Part shown: piece after piece, positions 8,687 to 17,706 of the stretch
How positions within the stretch are numbered: the stretch's first letter is position 1
Layout: each line of letters begins with the position of its first letter
Origin: G965222535 sp965222535
GTDB taxonomy: Bacteria > Pseudomonadota > Gammaproteobacteria > HK1
Length of the DNA: 64,000 nt
NCBI GenBank assembly: GCA_965222535.1
Contig: OZ244957.1
Location: 2,232,001-2,296,000 of the forward strand
Direction of reading: 5' to 3'
The notes under the pieces: generated by a model
What the model was told of the DNA's origin: nothing
The model's database searches: none
Seen by the model: only the letters and a program-made list of their open reading frames with translations
Position numbers and translations under genes: made by a program

Positions 8687-9087
8687 CGATCTACTGGCTC
8701 GCAATCGTGCTGATGATGATCGGCCTGTATGCCGTTATCGCTCACAGCAATATGATAAAGAAGGTGATTGGCCTCGCGATCTTCCAAAGCGCAGTGTTCA
8801 TTCTGTATATCGCGTTCGCTAAGGTGAGCGGGGCGACGGCACCGATCGTAACCACTGCGGCGACAGCTTACGCTAACCCGCTGCCGCACGTACTGATCTT
8901 GACGGCTATCGTCGTCGGGGTGGCGACGATGGTGTTGGCGTTGGCGTTGGTGGTGCGTATTTACGATGCTTACGGAACGATCGATGAACATGCGCTCAAT
9001 GTTGCCGGCGGTCGCGGGGCGCCCGGCGATAGCGATGAAGCCGCCACCAGCGCGCTGAAAGGCACCTCGGAAAACCAGCTTCGCTAG
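8683..9087 (+). CDS. mnhC: Mrp-type cation/proton antiporter subunit C (NuoK-like)
   Basis: A 134-residue protein with three membrane helices, homologous to MrpC/MnhC and NuoK. It starts with IYWLAIVLMMIGLYAVIAHS and ends the membrane part with LPHVLILTAIVVGVATMVLALAL, the conserved PxxLxLTAIVVG motif of the C subunit. The ATG overlaps the stop of the remnant frame upstream, as in intact mrp operons. The last eight residues (GTSENQLR) are encoded by a dispersed repeat that entered at 9061, so the natural C-terminus has been replaced. Subunits A, B, E, F and G are not seen nearby. Confidence 0.8.
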   Translation: MTIYWLAIVLMMIGLYAVIAHSNMIKKVIGLAIFQSAVFILYIAFAKVSGATAPIVTTAATAYANPLPHVLILTAIVVGVATMVLALALVVRIYDAYGTIDEHALNVAGGRGAPGDSDEAATSALKGTSENQLR

Positions 9088-9255
9088 CTTTTCGAGATGC
9101 TGTCTATGGGAGAAATAACCCTTCCAACAATCATTTTGTGGTGCCGTTGAGCGGATCGAGAGGTCAGCGAACGGCACGCTGTAGGTGCTCCTGATTGAAA
9201 ATAAAACAACCCCTTCCCCCAGCCCCCCATCCCGCTGAGGTTTTTCGATGTTCCC
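9061..9255. repeat. Palindromic dispersed repeat, long variant, overlapping the mnhC end
   Basis: It begins with a palindrome GGCACCTCGGAAAACC...CTTTTCGAGATGC (9061-9102). Then comes the long-variant core: CAACAATCATTTTGTGGTGC, TTGAGCGGATCGAGAGGTCA and TGAAAATAAAAC. It closes with CCCCTTCCCCCAG and CCCGCTGAGGTTTTTCGATG. The first 27 bases are read as the C-terminus of the mnhC-like gene. Confidence 0.8.
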
Positions 9256-9283
9256 TGAAGTGATGATCAGCGGCGGATTGGTC

Positions 9284-10771
9284 ATGGCGTGGCACCTGCC
9301 GGCGCTGCAAGTCGTGATCCCGTTGCTTGCGGCACCGATGTGCGTGTTGCTGCGCAGCGAGCGTTTGATATGGTGTGTGGCGCTGCTGGTCAGCGCGCTT
9401 TGCTTTGCTATTGCGATCGCTCTTGGCTTCAGCGTACTGGCACAGGGGCCGATTTCATATGCTTTGGGCGGCTGGGCACCGCCGTGGGGGATCGAATACC
9501 GCATTGATGCGCTTAATGCGTTGGTGCTGATCGTCATTTGCACCATCAATCTGCTGGCCTTGATCGCCGCACGGACGTTTATCTGCCGTGAAATCGATCA
9601 CGCACGGCAGCGGTTTGTTTATCCGCTGTGGCTGTTGTGCGTGACCGGATTGCTCGGGGTAGTGATCACCGGCGATGCGTTCAACGTGTTCGTGTTTCTC
9701 GAAATATCTTCGCTCGCGACCTACATGCTGGTCGCACTGGGGCCGGGACGGCAGGCGTTGCTGGCGGCGTTTCGCTACCTCGTGATGGGTACCATAGGGG
9801 CGACTTTTTTCCTTATCGGGATTGGGTTGCTGTATGTCCAGAGCGGCACTCTGAATATGGTTGACCTAGCGCAGCGCCTACCTGAGACCGCGACCTCGGC
9901 AGTCTCGCTCGCGGCATTGGCCTTGATCATCGTCGGGATGGGCCTGAAGGCGGCATTATTTCCGCTGCATGCGTGGTTGCCAGAGGCGTACTCGAGCGCC
10001 CCTTCGGCGGTTGCGGTGTTCATTGCGGGCAGTTCGACCAAAGCCGCGGTGTATGTGATAGCGCGGTTTTTGTACGCGATCCTCGGCGCCGATGAGTCGT
10101 TTGCCGATCAGGTGCTGGCGCAGATCATCATCCCACTCGCCTTGGGCGGTGCTTTGTTTGCCTCCGTGGTGGCGATTTTCGCCGACGATCTGAAGCGGTT
10201 GCTGGCATGGTCAAGCATTGCACAGGTTGGTTATATGCTGCTTGGCTTAGCGCTCGCCACGCTGAACGCGCTCACCGGCGCTTTGATTCACCTATTCAAT
10301 CATGCACTTCTGAAAAGCGCATTATTTTTGGTGGCGGCGAATATTGCGTATCGCCTAGGCACAACCCGTCTCGACGCCCTTGACGGTATCGGGTGGCGCA
10401 TGCCGTGGACGATGGCGGCTTTTGTGGCGGCGTCCCTTGGCCTCGTTGGGATGCCGCTGACGGTTGGTTTCATCAGCAAATGGTATCTTGTCGTCGGCGC
10501 TTTTGATGGCGGCCAGACAGTTGTCGCGCTGGGGTTGCTGGTATCCTCGCTGTTGAGCCTTGTCTATCTCGGACGGGTGGTCACGATCGCGTATTCTGTG
10601 CCCAAGGTGCCTCACTCAGCAGTCGCGCAAGCGGGCGAGGTACCGCCGCTGGTGTTGGTGCCGCTGGCGTTGCTGACGTTCGCTTGCGTGTGGTTTGGCA
10701 TCGCGCCTGGCTTTGCTTTGGCATTGGCCGATAACGCTGCCGTGATGCTGCTGGGGGGGATAGAGCGATGA
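9284..10771 (+). CDS. mnhD: Mrp-type antiporter subunit D (first of three D-like subunits)
   Basis: A 495-residue polytopic protein (about 14 helices) of the NuoN/NuoM/MrpD proton-translocating family. Visible hallmarks are FNVFVFLEISSLATYMLV, the functional Glu helix, KAALFPLHAWLPEAYSSAPSAV around residue 225, and the conserved Lys and His helices. The frame opens at an ATG at 9248, but that codon lies in the end of the repeat, so I prefer ATG 9284 (MAWHLPALQ); no strong ribosome site decides it. It overlaps the next gene by four bases. Confidence 0.85.
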   Translation: MAWHLPALQVVIPLLAAPMCVLLRSERLIWCVALLVSALCFAIAIALGFSVLAQGPISYALGGWAPPWGIEYRIDALNALVLIVICTINLLALIAARTFICREIDHARQRFVYPLWLLCVTGLLGVVITGDAFNVFVFLEISSLATYMLVALGPGRQALLAAFRYLVMGTIGATFFLIGIGLLYVQSGTLNMVDLAQRLPETATSAVSLAALALIIVGMGLKAALFPLHAWLPEAYSSAPSAVAVFIAGSSTKAAVYVIARFLYAILGADESFADQVLAQIIIPLALGGALFASVVAIFADDLKRLLAWSSIAQVGYMLLGLALATLNALTGALIHLFNHALLKSALFLVAANIAYRLGTTRLDALDGIGWRMPWTMAAFVAASLGLVGMPLTVGFISKWYLVVGAFDGGQTVVALGLLVSSLLSLVYLGRVVTIAYSVPKVPHSAVAQAGEVPPLVLVPLALLTFACVWFGIAPGFALALADNAAVMLLGGIER

Positions 10772-12264
10772 ACCCTGATCTGCTGCTGTTGCTGTGCTTT
10801 GCGGTGCCGCTTGGTGGCGCGGTGCTGCTGCCGCTGTTACACCATCACCCCAACCTGCGCGAGAGCATCACCGTGATCACTGCGGTGCTCTTGTTCACCC
10901 TCAACTTGCAACTGTACGCTGCGCTCAGCGCTGGTGCGCAGCCGCAGGCAATGCTCGCGCCGTTGCTGCCGCAGGCACCGCTGCTGCTGCGCGTTGAACC
11001 GCTGGGGATGCTGTTCGCGCTGGTTGCGAGTGGCTTGTGGATCGCTACCGCGGTGTATTCGATCGGCTATATGCGCTACCACAAGCAACTGCGACAAACG
11101 CGCTTTTATAGCTTTTTCATGTTGTCCATTGCGGCCACGATGGGGGTCGCGTTTGCGGGCAATCTGGTGACCTTGTTCGTGTTCTATGAGCTACTAACTT
11201 TGATGACATGGCCGCTGGTCACCCATTCTGGCACGCCCAAAGCGTATCGCGCCGGTAAAACCTATCTGGCGATATTATTGAGCACGTCGATCGGCTTGCA
11301 ATTGTTGGCGATCCTGTGGACCTGGTCGCTGACTGGGGAAATTGCGTTCCGCAACGGCGGCATTATCGGCGATGCGTTATCCCCGGCATTGGCCGGATTG
11401 CTGTTCGTGCTGTTTGTCTTTGGCATCGGCAAAGCGGCGCTGATGCCATTCCATCGCTGGTTGCCGGCGGCGATGGTCGCGCCGACGCCGGTGAGCGCCT
11501 TGCTGCATGCGGTGGCAGTGGTCAAAGCGGGCGGCTTTGCGGTATTGAAAGTGGCGGTGTATGTGATTGGCGTGGATGTGCTGGCCGCTTCCTGGGCCAG
11601 TACCGCGATGGCATGGGCGGCGGCGGTGACGATCATCCTCGGGTCGTTGGTGGCGCTGCGCCAAGACAACCTCAAAGCGCGCTTGGCGTATTCAACGATC
11701 AGCCAACTGGGATATATCGTATTGGGAGCTGCACTGGCGAATGCTTGGGGCATATTGGGAGGAGGGTTGCACATCGTGACCCATGCGGTTGGCAAGATCA
11801 CGTTATTTTTCTGCGCCGGCGCGATTTTGATTAGTGCTCACAAAACGCGCGTCAGCCAGTTGCAGGGGCTGGGGCGGACGATGCCGCTGACCATGATTGG
11901 TTTCCTGATCGGTGCGTTGAGCATCATCGGCCTGCCGCCGTTTGCCGGTACTTGGAGTAAATTCCTGCTCGCCGTGGGGATGATCGAAAGCGGTCAGCTG
12001 CTGCTGCTGGGGGTGTTGATTGTGGGCAGTTTGCTGAACATTGCGTACTTGTTGCCAATCCCCATCCGCGCGTTTTTAGCGCCGAAAGCCAGCCTACAAG
12101 CCCCAGACTCTAGGGCGAAAGCCACAGAAGCCCCAGAATCGACAGAAGCACCGCTGCTGTGCTTAATTGGCATCGGCCTGTCAGCAAGCGGCTGCGTGTT
12201 ACTGTTTTTCTTCCTCCGTGCGCCCTATGATCTGCTCAATGCGATCGTTGGGGCGGGCGCGTGA
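10768..12264 (+). CDS. Mrp-type antiporter subunit D-like protein (second)
   Basis: A 498-residue proton-channel subunit of the NuoM/N and MrpD family. VTLFVFYELLTLMTWPLVTH carries the helix-5 Glu, KAALMPFHRWLPAAMVAPTPVSALLHAVAVVKAG is the family signature (about residues 225-260), and ARLAYSTISQLGYIVLG is the third conserved block. ATGA overlap with the previous gene shows an operon. The C-terminus after residue 435 is divergent and polar (ALQAPDSRAKATEAPE) before a last helix. It probably pumps H+ in exchange for Na+ or couples to another module; the direction cannot be read from sequence. Confidence 0.85.
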   Translation: MNPDLLLLLCFAVPLGGAVLLPLLHHHPNLRESITVITAVLLFTLNLQLYAALSAGAQPQAMLAPLLPQAPLLLRVEPLGMLFALVASGLWIATAVYSIGYMRYHKQLRQTRFYSFFMLSIAATMGVAFAGNLVTLFVFYELLTLMTWPLVTHSGTPKAYRAGKTYLAILLSTSIGLQLLAILWTWSLTGEIAFRNGGIIGDALSPALAGLLFVLFVFGIGKAALMPFHRWLPAAMVAPTPVSALLHAVAVVKAGGFAVLKVAVYVIGVDVLAASWASTAMAWAAAVTIILGSLVALRQDNLKARLAYSTISQLGYIVLGAALANAWGILGGGLHIVTHAVGKITLFFCAGAILISAHKTRVSQLQGLGRTMPLTMIGFLIGALSIIGLPPFAGTWSKFLLAVGMIESGQLLLLGVLIVGSLLNIAYLLPIPIRAFLAPKASLQAPDSRAKATEAPESTEAPLLCLIGIGLSASGCVLLFFFLRAPYDLLNAIVGAGA

Positions 12265-12318
12265 GCAGTGCTTCAGCAGCCCTTGTCAACGCGCTGGCGG
12301 GCAACATCGCTGACTGCG

Positions 12319-12444
12319 TTGCGGGGCTTGTCTATTGGGGGAAGGGGGATAAACCCATAACAGAAATGAGGGCTTACGTTACAGATAGATCATTCCTCTC
12401 CCCCCAAACCTCACATCCCATTTCAGGTTTTTTCGAGGTGCCCT
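12319..12444. repeat. Palindromic dispersed repeat inside the mrp operon
   Basis: The element reads GCGGGGCTTGTCTATTGGGG then GAAGGGGG on the left, has a core with GCTTACGTTACAGATAGATC, and ends CCTCTCCCCCCAAACCTCAC...GGTTTTTTCGAGGTGCCC. It separates the second D-like subunit from the small membrane protein gene and is probably transcribed within the operon. Confidence 0.75.
12435..12438 (+). promoter_or_regulatory. Ribosome-binding site supplied by the repeat end
   Basis: GAGG within the repeat terminus TTTTCGAGGTGCCC lies seven bases before the ATG at 12446. It is the only Shine-Dalgarno-like sequence in front of that gene, so the inserted element appears to provide its translation signal. 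Confidence 0.5.
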
Positions 12445-12445
12445 G

Positions 12446-12694
12446 ATGGTTAATCGCTTATGGCAGTGGATCAAGCAGCTCAGTTTGCAGCACTGGCTGC
12501 GCGTGTTCCTCGCCGTGTGTGCGCTGTCGCTGGTGGCTGAAGGGGTGCTTGAGCGGCACTCGACGCATCCCTTGGATGGCTTATTCGGGTTTTATGCCAT
12601 TTACGGATTTGTCGCCTGCGTCATCTTGGTGCTGATCGCCAAATGGATGCGCAAGCTGCTGATGCGTGCCGAGGATTATTATGACGGCGATTGA
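12446..12694 (+). CDS. Small two-helix membrane protein of the antiporter operon
   Basis: An 82-residue protein with two hydrophobic segments, WLRVFLAVCALSLVAEGVL (about 18-36) and LFGFYAIYGFVACVILVLIA (about 46-65), followed by a basic KWMRKLLMR and an acidic tail. I do not recognise a named family. Its place between D-like subunits, and its 14-base overlap with the next gene, suggest an accessory subunit of the same complex. Translation probably starts from the GAGG in the repeat end just upstream. Confidence 0.7.
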   Translation: MVNRLWQWIKQLSLQHWLRVFLAVCALSLVAEGVLERHSTHPLDGLFGFYAIYGFVACVILVLIAKWMRKLLMRAEDYYDGD

Positions 12695-14375
12695 TCTGCC
12701 GGCGTATCTCCCGCTGTATGTCGGTGCGGCACTGCTGCTGCTGACCGGCGGTTGGCAGCGGCGGCTGATCCTGCTGGCGACGCCGCTGGTGGGGTTGTTG
12801 CTGCTGCTCAACACCGATAGTGGTCATGAACTGGTGGTTAACTGGCTCGGCATTGAATTAGTGCTCGTCAGGGTCGATCGGCTGAGCCTGCTGTTCGGCT
12901 ATTTGTTTCACTTGGCCGCTTTTATTGCGCTGGTATATTCCTTGCATGAACGCGACCTGCTTCAACAAGTCAGTGGCCTTGCCTATGCCGCCAGCGCCGT
13001 TGGTGCGGTATTTGCCGGTGACTTGATCACCTTGTTTGTGTTCTGGGAGTTGATGGCGCTCAGCTCGGTGGCGCTGATCCTCGCCTCGCGCTGCGAGTCC
13101 GCTTATCGCGCCGCGATGCGCTACCTGGCGGTGCAGGTATTGTCCGGCCTGTTGTTGTTGAGCGGTGCGGTGTGGCTGCTGAGCCACGGCCATGACTTGC
13201 GCTTTGAGCACTTGGGGCTTGCCAACCTAGGCAGTTGGCTGGTGTTCATCGCGTTTGGCATCAAGTGCGCCTTCCCGCTGCTGCATAACTGGTTGGTTGA
13301 CAGCTACCCCGAAGCGACTCCCTGCGGCACGGTGTTCCTCAGCGCGTTCACCACCAAGGTCGCCGTCTACTGCCTAGCAAGAGCCTTCGCCGGCGAACAG
13401 TTGCTGATCTATATCGGGGTCATTATGACCTGCTTTCCGATCTTCTATGCGGTGATCGAGAACGACCTGCGGCGGGTGCTCTCCTATAGCATGATTAATC
13501 AGGTCGGGTTTATGGTCTGCGGCATTGGTATCGGCACTCAGCTGGCGATAAATGGTGCGGTGGCGCATGCGTTCAACGATGTCATCTTCAAAGGACTGCT
13601 GATGATGGCGATGGGTGCGGTGCTGTACCGTACGGGTCGCATCAAAGGCTCTGAGCTGGGTGGCTTGTATCGCACGATGCCGACGACCGCGGGCTTATGT
13701 ATTGTCGGTGCCGCGTCTATTTCAGCCTTTCCGTTGTTCAGTGGTTTTGTCTCCAAGTCGATGATCATCACCGCGGTCAGCGAGCAAGGGTATTGGGGGG
13801 TATGGTTGGGGTTGTTGTTCGCCTCCGCCGGCGTGTTCCATCATGCCGGCATCAAGATCCCGTTTTTTGCCTTTTTTTCCCATGATTCCGGCCTGCGCCC
13901 GGCGGAAGCGCCGTGGAATATGCGCTGCGCCATGGGCATCGCGGCGCTGCTGTCGATCGCCATCGGCTGTTTTCCGCAATACCTCTATCGCTTGCTGCCG
14001 TATGCGATTGCCTACGACCCCTATGATCTGACGCATTCATTGACACAGGTGCAACTGTTATTGTTCTCTGCATTGGCGTTTATCTATCTGAAGCTGAGCG
14101 GCTTGTACCCGCCTGAACTGCCGTCAACCAACCTCGACAGCGATTGGTGCTATCGCAGATGGGCGAAACACCACTGCCGCGCGGTGGGGGGGCGGATCGC
14201 GGTTGTTGATCATCGGCTGCGGGCGGCGGCTTTGCTCAAGCTGGGGCAATGCAAAGCCTGGTTAGTCGCGTTATACTCTCCACACAACACGATCGTCAAA
14301 GCGTGGAGCAGCGATCAAATGCTGCTGTACATGATCGCGCTGTTGTCCTTGGTGCTATGGCTGCTGTTGCTGTGA
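12681..14375 (+). CDS. Mrp-type antiporter subunit D-like protein (third)
   Basis: A 564-residue member of the NuoM/N and MrpD family. The helix-5 Glu is in LITLFVFWELMALSSVALIL, the signature block is GIKCAFPLLHNWLVDSYPEATPCGTVFLSAFTTK (about residues 195-228) and VLSYSMINQVGFMVCGIG follows. The C-terminus extends beyond the usual core with a hydrophilic stretch and a final helix. I chose ATG 12681, which has GAGG eight bases upstream and overlaps the preceding gene by 14 bases; an upstream ATG at 12666 has no such site. It is the last gene before the AT-rich island. Confidence 0.85.
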   Translation: MTAIDLPAYLPLYVGAALLLLTGGWQRRLILLATPLVGLLLLLNTDSGHELVVNWLGIELVLVRVDRLSLLFGYLFHLAAFIALVYSLHERDLLQQVSGLAYAASAVGAVFAGDLITLFVFWELMALSSVALILASRCESAYRAAMRYLAVQVLSGLLLLSGAVWLLSHGHDLRFEHLGLANLGSWLVFIAFGIKCAFPLLHNWLVDSYPEATPCGTVFLSAFTTKVAVYCLARAFAGEQLLIYIGVIMTCFPIFYAVIENDLRRVLSYSMINQVGFMVCGIGIGTQLAINGAVAHAFNDVIFKGLLMMAMGAVLYRTGRIKGSELGGLYRTMPTTAGLCIVGAASISAFPLFSGFVSKSMIITAVSEQGYWGVWLGLLFASAGVFHHAGIKIPFFAFFSHDSGLRPAEAPWNMRCAMGIAALLSIAIGCFPQYLYRLLPYAIAYDPYDLTHSLTQVQLLLFSALAFIYLKLSGLYPPELPSTNLDSDWCYRRWAKHHCRAVGGRIAVVDHRLRAAALLKLGQCKAWLVALYSPHNTIVKAWSSDQMLLYMIALLSLVLWLLLL

Positions 14376-14421
14376 GGCAGCCGCTCAACACTTTATAAAG
14401 GCTCAAGAGAAGGATAGTATA

Positions 14422-15732
14422 GTGAAACTTCAAGAAATACGTGTCTATGGATTGTTTGATCATTTTGATCACGTTATCCATATTAATGATGCCGAGAAAA
14501 TTACGATCATTACGGCGCCAAATGGATACGGAAAAACAACGTTGCTCAAGATTATTGGTGCCATATTTAATGCTTGCTATGGTTTTTTGATTTCACTTGA
14601 TTTTTCACGCATTGAAATAAAATTGGATAACTCTATTTTGAAAATAGAACGTAAGGCTAAAGAAACCACCTTTGTGCTGGAGTTTAGTCTTGCGGGTAAT
14701 GGTGATGAACATTATGTACTTGATTCTTCAGAAATAAAACAAAAATCAGATCATTTTTATCCGTGGCGTATCGATCAACTTTTTCCTTGGTTACATAAAG
14801 TAAAGGTCAACATATGGTACGATTCAAATACAAGAAATATATTAGATTATGATGATGTTCTTCGGATGTACTCTGATAATCTTCTTCCCTATAAAAAAAT
14901 ATTACCAGCATGGCTGTTAGAAATCATAGAATCTGTGAATATACACCTTATTCAGGATCAACGTCTTATTTTACGCTCTGGATTACATAGAACTTACAGT
15001 GAAAATGAAAAGATACTCGACACAATTAAGGAATGTGCTGATGAGTTAGCCAACAAAATAAAAAATAAATCAGTTGAGTCTTCTGAGGTATCACAAAAAT
15101 TAGACAGCAGTTTCCTATCACGGTTATTAGAAGATGAGAAAACTTTTGAAACACTTGAGGTGAGTGAACTAAAAAATAAACTGAGCGAATTGAAAAGTAA
15201 TCGTGAGAAACTGAGTAATCATAGTATTATCGCTTCAACTCACGATTCGCCGTTTGTTAATCTGGACAAGATTAAGGATAAAGACACTAAAGTTCTTACT
15301 TTGTATGCACATGATGCTAAAGAAAAACTGGATGTATATAGTGATATTTTGCAAAGAATTGATTTGTTCACAGAGATACTGAATGAAAAGCGGCTGGCAT
15401 TTAATAAAATTAAAATAGATACAGAAAAAGGATTTGAATTTGTTACAGACAAAGGAACACCACTTCAATTGACAAGCTTGTCATCGGGGGAGCAGCACGA
15501 AGTGATTTTGCTGTATGAGCTCATATTCCGCACAAAAAATAATGCTCTGGTATTGATTGATGAGCCAGAGATTTCCTTGCATATCGCGTGGCAGAAAGAG
15601 TTTCTTAATGATCTAAAGCGAATTATTCACTTGCAAAAGTTTGCTGCATTAATCTCGACCCACTCTCCTCAAATTATTGATGCTAATTGGGATTTAGTTG
15701 TTGAGCTGGAGGCAGGAACAGGGGCATCATAA
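14422..15732 (+). CDS. PARIS AriA-like ABC/AAA ATPase
   Basis: A 436-residue SMC/OLD-type ATPase. Walker A APNGYGKTT is at residues 32-40, an ABC-like signature LSSGEQHE near 352, Walker B and D-loop VLIDEPEISLH near 373-383 and a switch STHSPQII near 411. A central helical region (about 185-290) is charged and coiled-coil-like. Directly after it comes a DUF4435 gene; an AAA_15-type ATPase followed by DUF4435 is the composition of PARIS, where AriA holds and releases the AriB effector on sensing phage anti-restriction proteins. The GTG start has AGAGAAGGA seven bases upstream. The gene is clearly AT-richer than its flanks, which points to transfer. Confidence 0.75.
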   Translation: MKLQEIRVYGLFDHFDHVIHINDAEKITIITAPNGYGKTTLLKIIGAIFNACYGFLISLDFSRIEIKLDNSILKIERKAKETTFVLEFSLAGNGDEHYVLDSSEIKQKSDHFYPWRIDQLFPWLHKVKVNIWYDSNTRNILDYDDVLRMYSDNLLPYKKILPAWLLEIIESVNIHLIQDQRLILRSGLHRTYSENEKILDTIKECADELANKIKNKSVESSEVSQKLDSSFLSRLLEDEKTFETLEVSELKNKLSELKSNREKLSNHSIIASTHDSPFVNLDKIKDKDTKVLTLYAHDAKEKLDVYSDILQRIDLFTEILNEKRLAFNKIKIDTEKGFEFVTDKGTPLQLTSLSSGEQHEVILLYELIFRTKNNALVLIDEPEISLHIAWQKEFLNDLKRIIHLQKFAALISTHSPQIIDANWDLVVELEAGTGAS

Positions 15733-16614
15733 GTGAAGAATTCGATTGACAGTACTGTAAAGAAGACTGAGATCAGAATGCTGCTAAAGCATCCTTCTTT
15801 CGAAGGAAAAGTTGTGGCAGTTCTGGAAGGTGATACTGACATACGGCTTTTTAGATCTCTAATGGACGAGGATAACGTTAAAATAGAAGCCGCTGTTGGT
15901 AAAAGCCGGGTGTCTGAAATTGTTTGTGACCTATCAAGTGACCCAAGTGACGTGGAATATAGCAGACGACTGTTTGGCATCTGTGATGCCGATTTTATGC
16001 ACATTACTGGAGATACGACAGAATGCGAGAATGTCTTTGTAACCGATACCCATGATATCGAAACCATGATTCTTAATTCTCCAGCAGTGCGATCACTTAT
16101 TTCTGAGTACGCCCCTAATGAAGAGATCGCAAATCTTCTTCATGAGGAGCTTGTTAATTCTGCGATGGATGCGGCGTATAAACTGGGCACTTTCAGATAT
16201 ATCAACCACATTAACAACTTAAATATAAATTTCAAAGGGCTTCGTGTTGATCGTTGTTCTTGTGTTGATGGGTTGTCGATAGAGATCAACCATTCAGAGC
16301 TTATAAAAGCACTGATTGATCACTCTTCTAATTTGGATTCAAGTGTAGATACAGAATACCTTCTTGAAAAATACAGTGAACATATCAAAGAAGGGCATGA
16401 TAAATTACAATTTTGCAGTGGGCATGATGTAACCCAATTTATTTCCTGTATTTTGTCACAAAGAGAGTTATCTAATGATACTATCATGAATCAGAAAAAA
16501 GTTGAAGGAGCACTGAGACTTGCCTATGGAGTGGAGTATTTTAAAAAAACAAAACTTTATAAGAAATTAGATAATTGGAGGATAGCAAATTCTGCACCAG
16601 CGTTTCTGCTCTAA
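15733..16614 (+). CDS. PARIS AriB-like DUF4435 effector
   Basis: A 293-residue DUF4435 protein with TOPRIM-like metal-site motifs: VLEGDTDIRLF at about residues 30-40, GICDADF near 83 and a DTHDIETMI block near 104-112. In PARIS the DUF4435 protein AriB is a toxic nuclease (tRNA cleavage is reported) kept inactive by AriA. Its GTG start directly abuts the ATPase stop codon, so expression is coupled. The remainder is predicted helical with no membrane segment. Assignment to PARIS rests on the two-gene architecture; a related OLD/TOPRIM pair is the alternative. Confidence 0.7.
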   Translation: MKNSIDSTVKKTEIRMLLKHPSFEGKVVAVLEGDTDIRLFRSLMDEDNVKIEAAVGKSRVSEIVCDLSSDPSDVEYSRRLFGICDADFMHITGDTTECENVFVTDTHDIETMILNSPAVRSLISEYAPNEEIANLLHEELVNSAMDAAYKLGTFRYINHINNLNINFKGLRVDRCSCVDGLSIEINHSELIKALIDHSSNLDSSVDTEYLLEKYSEHIKEGHDKLQFCSGHDVTQFISCILSQRELSNDTIMNQKKVEGALRLAYGVEYFKKTKLYKKLDNWRIANSAPAFLL

Positions 16615-16768
16615 CAAGGCGTTGCGCCCGATGCTACGGTTGCTACTGCTCCCTTTGCACAGGCGATCACTGGCATTAAAAGGCACTGCCATAAATATCT
16701 GAGGTTCCCTTTAGTGATAAAAATAACTATAACAGTATTGAACTTGTACGTAGCTGTAAATATCATTT

Positions 16769-17659
16769 ATGAGAAACACTTTTTTTGATAAGCCAGAGAA
16801 AGTAACGTTGCTTTATGGCGATAGTCTATCTTTGCTTGATGAATTAAGATACAACAATAGATTTTTTAATTTGATTTTTGCTGATCCACCTTACTTTCTT
16901 TCTAATGGTGGCATGAGTGTGCACGCTGGTAAACGAGTTAAAGTAGATAAAGGTGGATGGGATAAATCTAATGGCTTTGATACGGATTATGAATTTACTT
17001 ATGTGTGGATTAAAAAATGCAAAAAATTATTGACAGATAATGGAACGATTTGGATTAGCGGTACATTGCATAATATTTATCTCGTTGGTTTTATATTGCA
17101 AAAATTAGGTTTTACTATACTAAACGACATAGAATGGTTTAAACCTAATGCACCGCCACATTTAGCGTGTCGTTACTTTGCGCATGCTCACGAAACATTG
17201 CTTTGGGCAAAGAAATCTAAAAAAGCTAAGCATACATTCCATTATCAACAGATGAAACAGTGGAATGATAATAAAGACTTTATAAAAAATGATAATAAAC
17301 AAATGCGCAGCGTATGGGCAATATCCCTAACACCACAAAAAGAGAAAAAATTTGGTAAACATCCAACCCAAAAACCAGAGGCATTATTAAAAAGGGTAAT
17401 TCTGTCTTCCAGTAACGCAGGCGACACTGTTTTAGACCCTTTTTGTGGTAGCGGAACAACTGGTGCTGTGGCAGTAGAATATGGTAGAAATTTTGTTGGT
17501 ATAGATAATAATAGTGATTTCTTAAGTATTGCGAAAAAACGGATAGAGGCAAAGATAGATAATGCTAACAACGTATCCCAGCCGACCACTAAAGCGGCGG
17601 ATGAGATCAAGCATTATGATCTCATTAACGATCTTCATCATGTCAAAAAACCGTTTTAG
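16769..17659 (+). CDS. DpnA-like beta-class DNA adenine methyltransferase, solitary
   Basis: A 296-residue DNA amino-methyltransferase. Motif IV DPPY is at residues 39-42 and the SAM motif DPFCGSGTTG is near 223, which is the beta-class order. The sequence follows the second DpnII methylase (DpnA type) closely: FADPPYFLSNGG, KVDKGGWDKS, WISGTLHNIY and GKHPTQKPE. Those enzymes methylate GATC, including single-stranded DNA; the same specificity here is inference. No partner endonuclease or first methylase is adjacent. The last 30 residues or so, after RIEAKI, look like an added tail. It is AT-rich like the PARIS-like pair upstream. Confidence 0.85.
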   Translation: MRNTFFDKPEKVTLLYGDSLSLLDELRYNNRFFNLIFADPPYFLSNGGMSVHAGKRVKVDKGGWDKSNGFDTDYEFTYVWIKKCKKLLTDNGTIWISGTLHNIYLVGFILQKLGFTILNDIEWFKPNAPPHLACRYFAHAHETLLWAKKSKKAKHTFHYQQMKQWNDNKDFIKNDNKQMRSVWAISLTPQKEKKFGKHPTQKPEALLKRVILSSSNAGDTVLDPFCGSGTTGAVAVEYGRNFVGIDNNSDFLSIAKKRIEAKIDNANNVSQPTTKAADEIKHYDLINDLHHVKKPF

Positions 17660-17706
17660 TGGGGCTGTTTGCGTGCCCCTCATTTGAGGTTGCATGAGCG
17701 ACAAAG

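Noticed and set aside
12261..12446. 61-codon frame overlapping the end of the second D-like antiporter gene
   Set aside because: More than half of it is repeat sequence (VYWGKGDK and so on), so it is read-through into the element, not a conserved subunit.
8683..14375. Complex I (nuo) gene cluster
   Set aside because: The D-like subunits resemble NuoM/N, but no Fe-S, flavin or quinone-site subunits occur and the C-like subunit fits MrpC.
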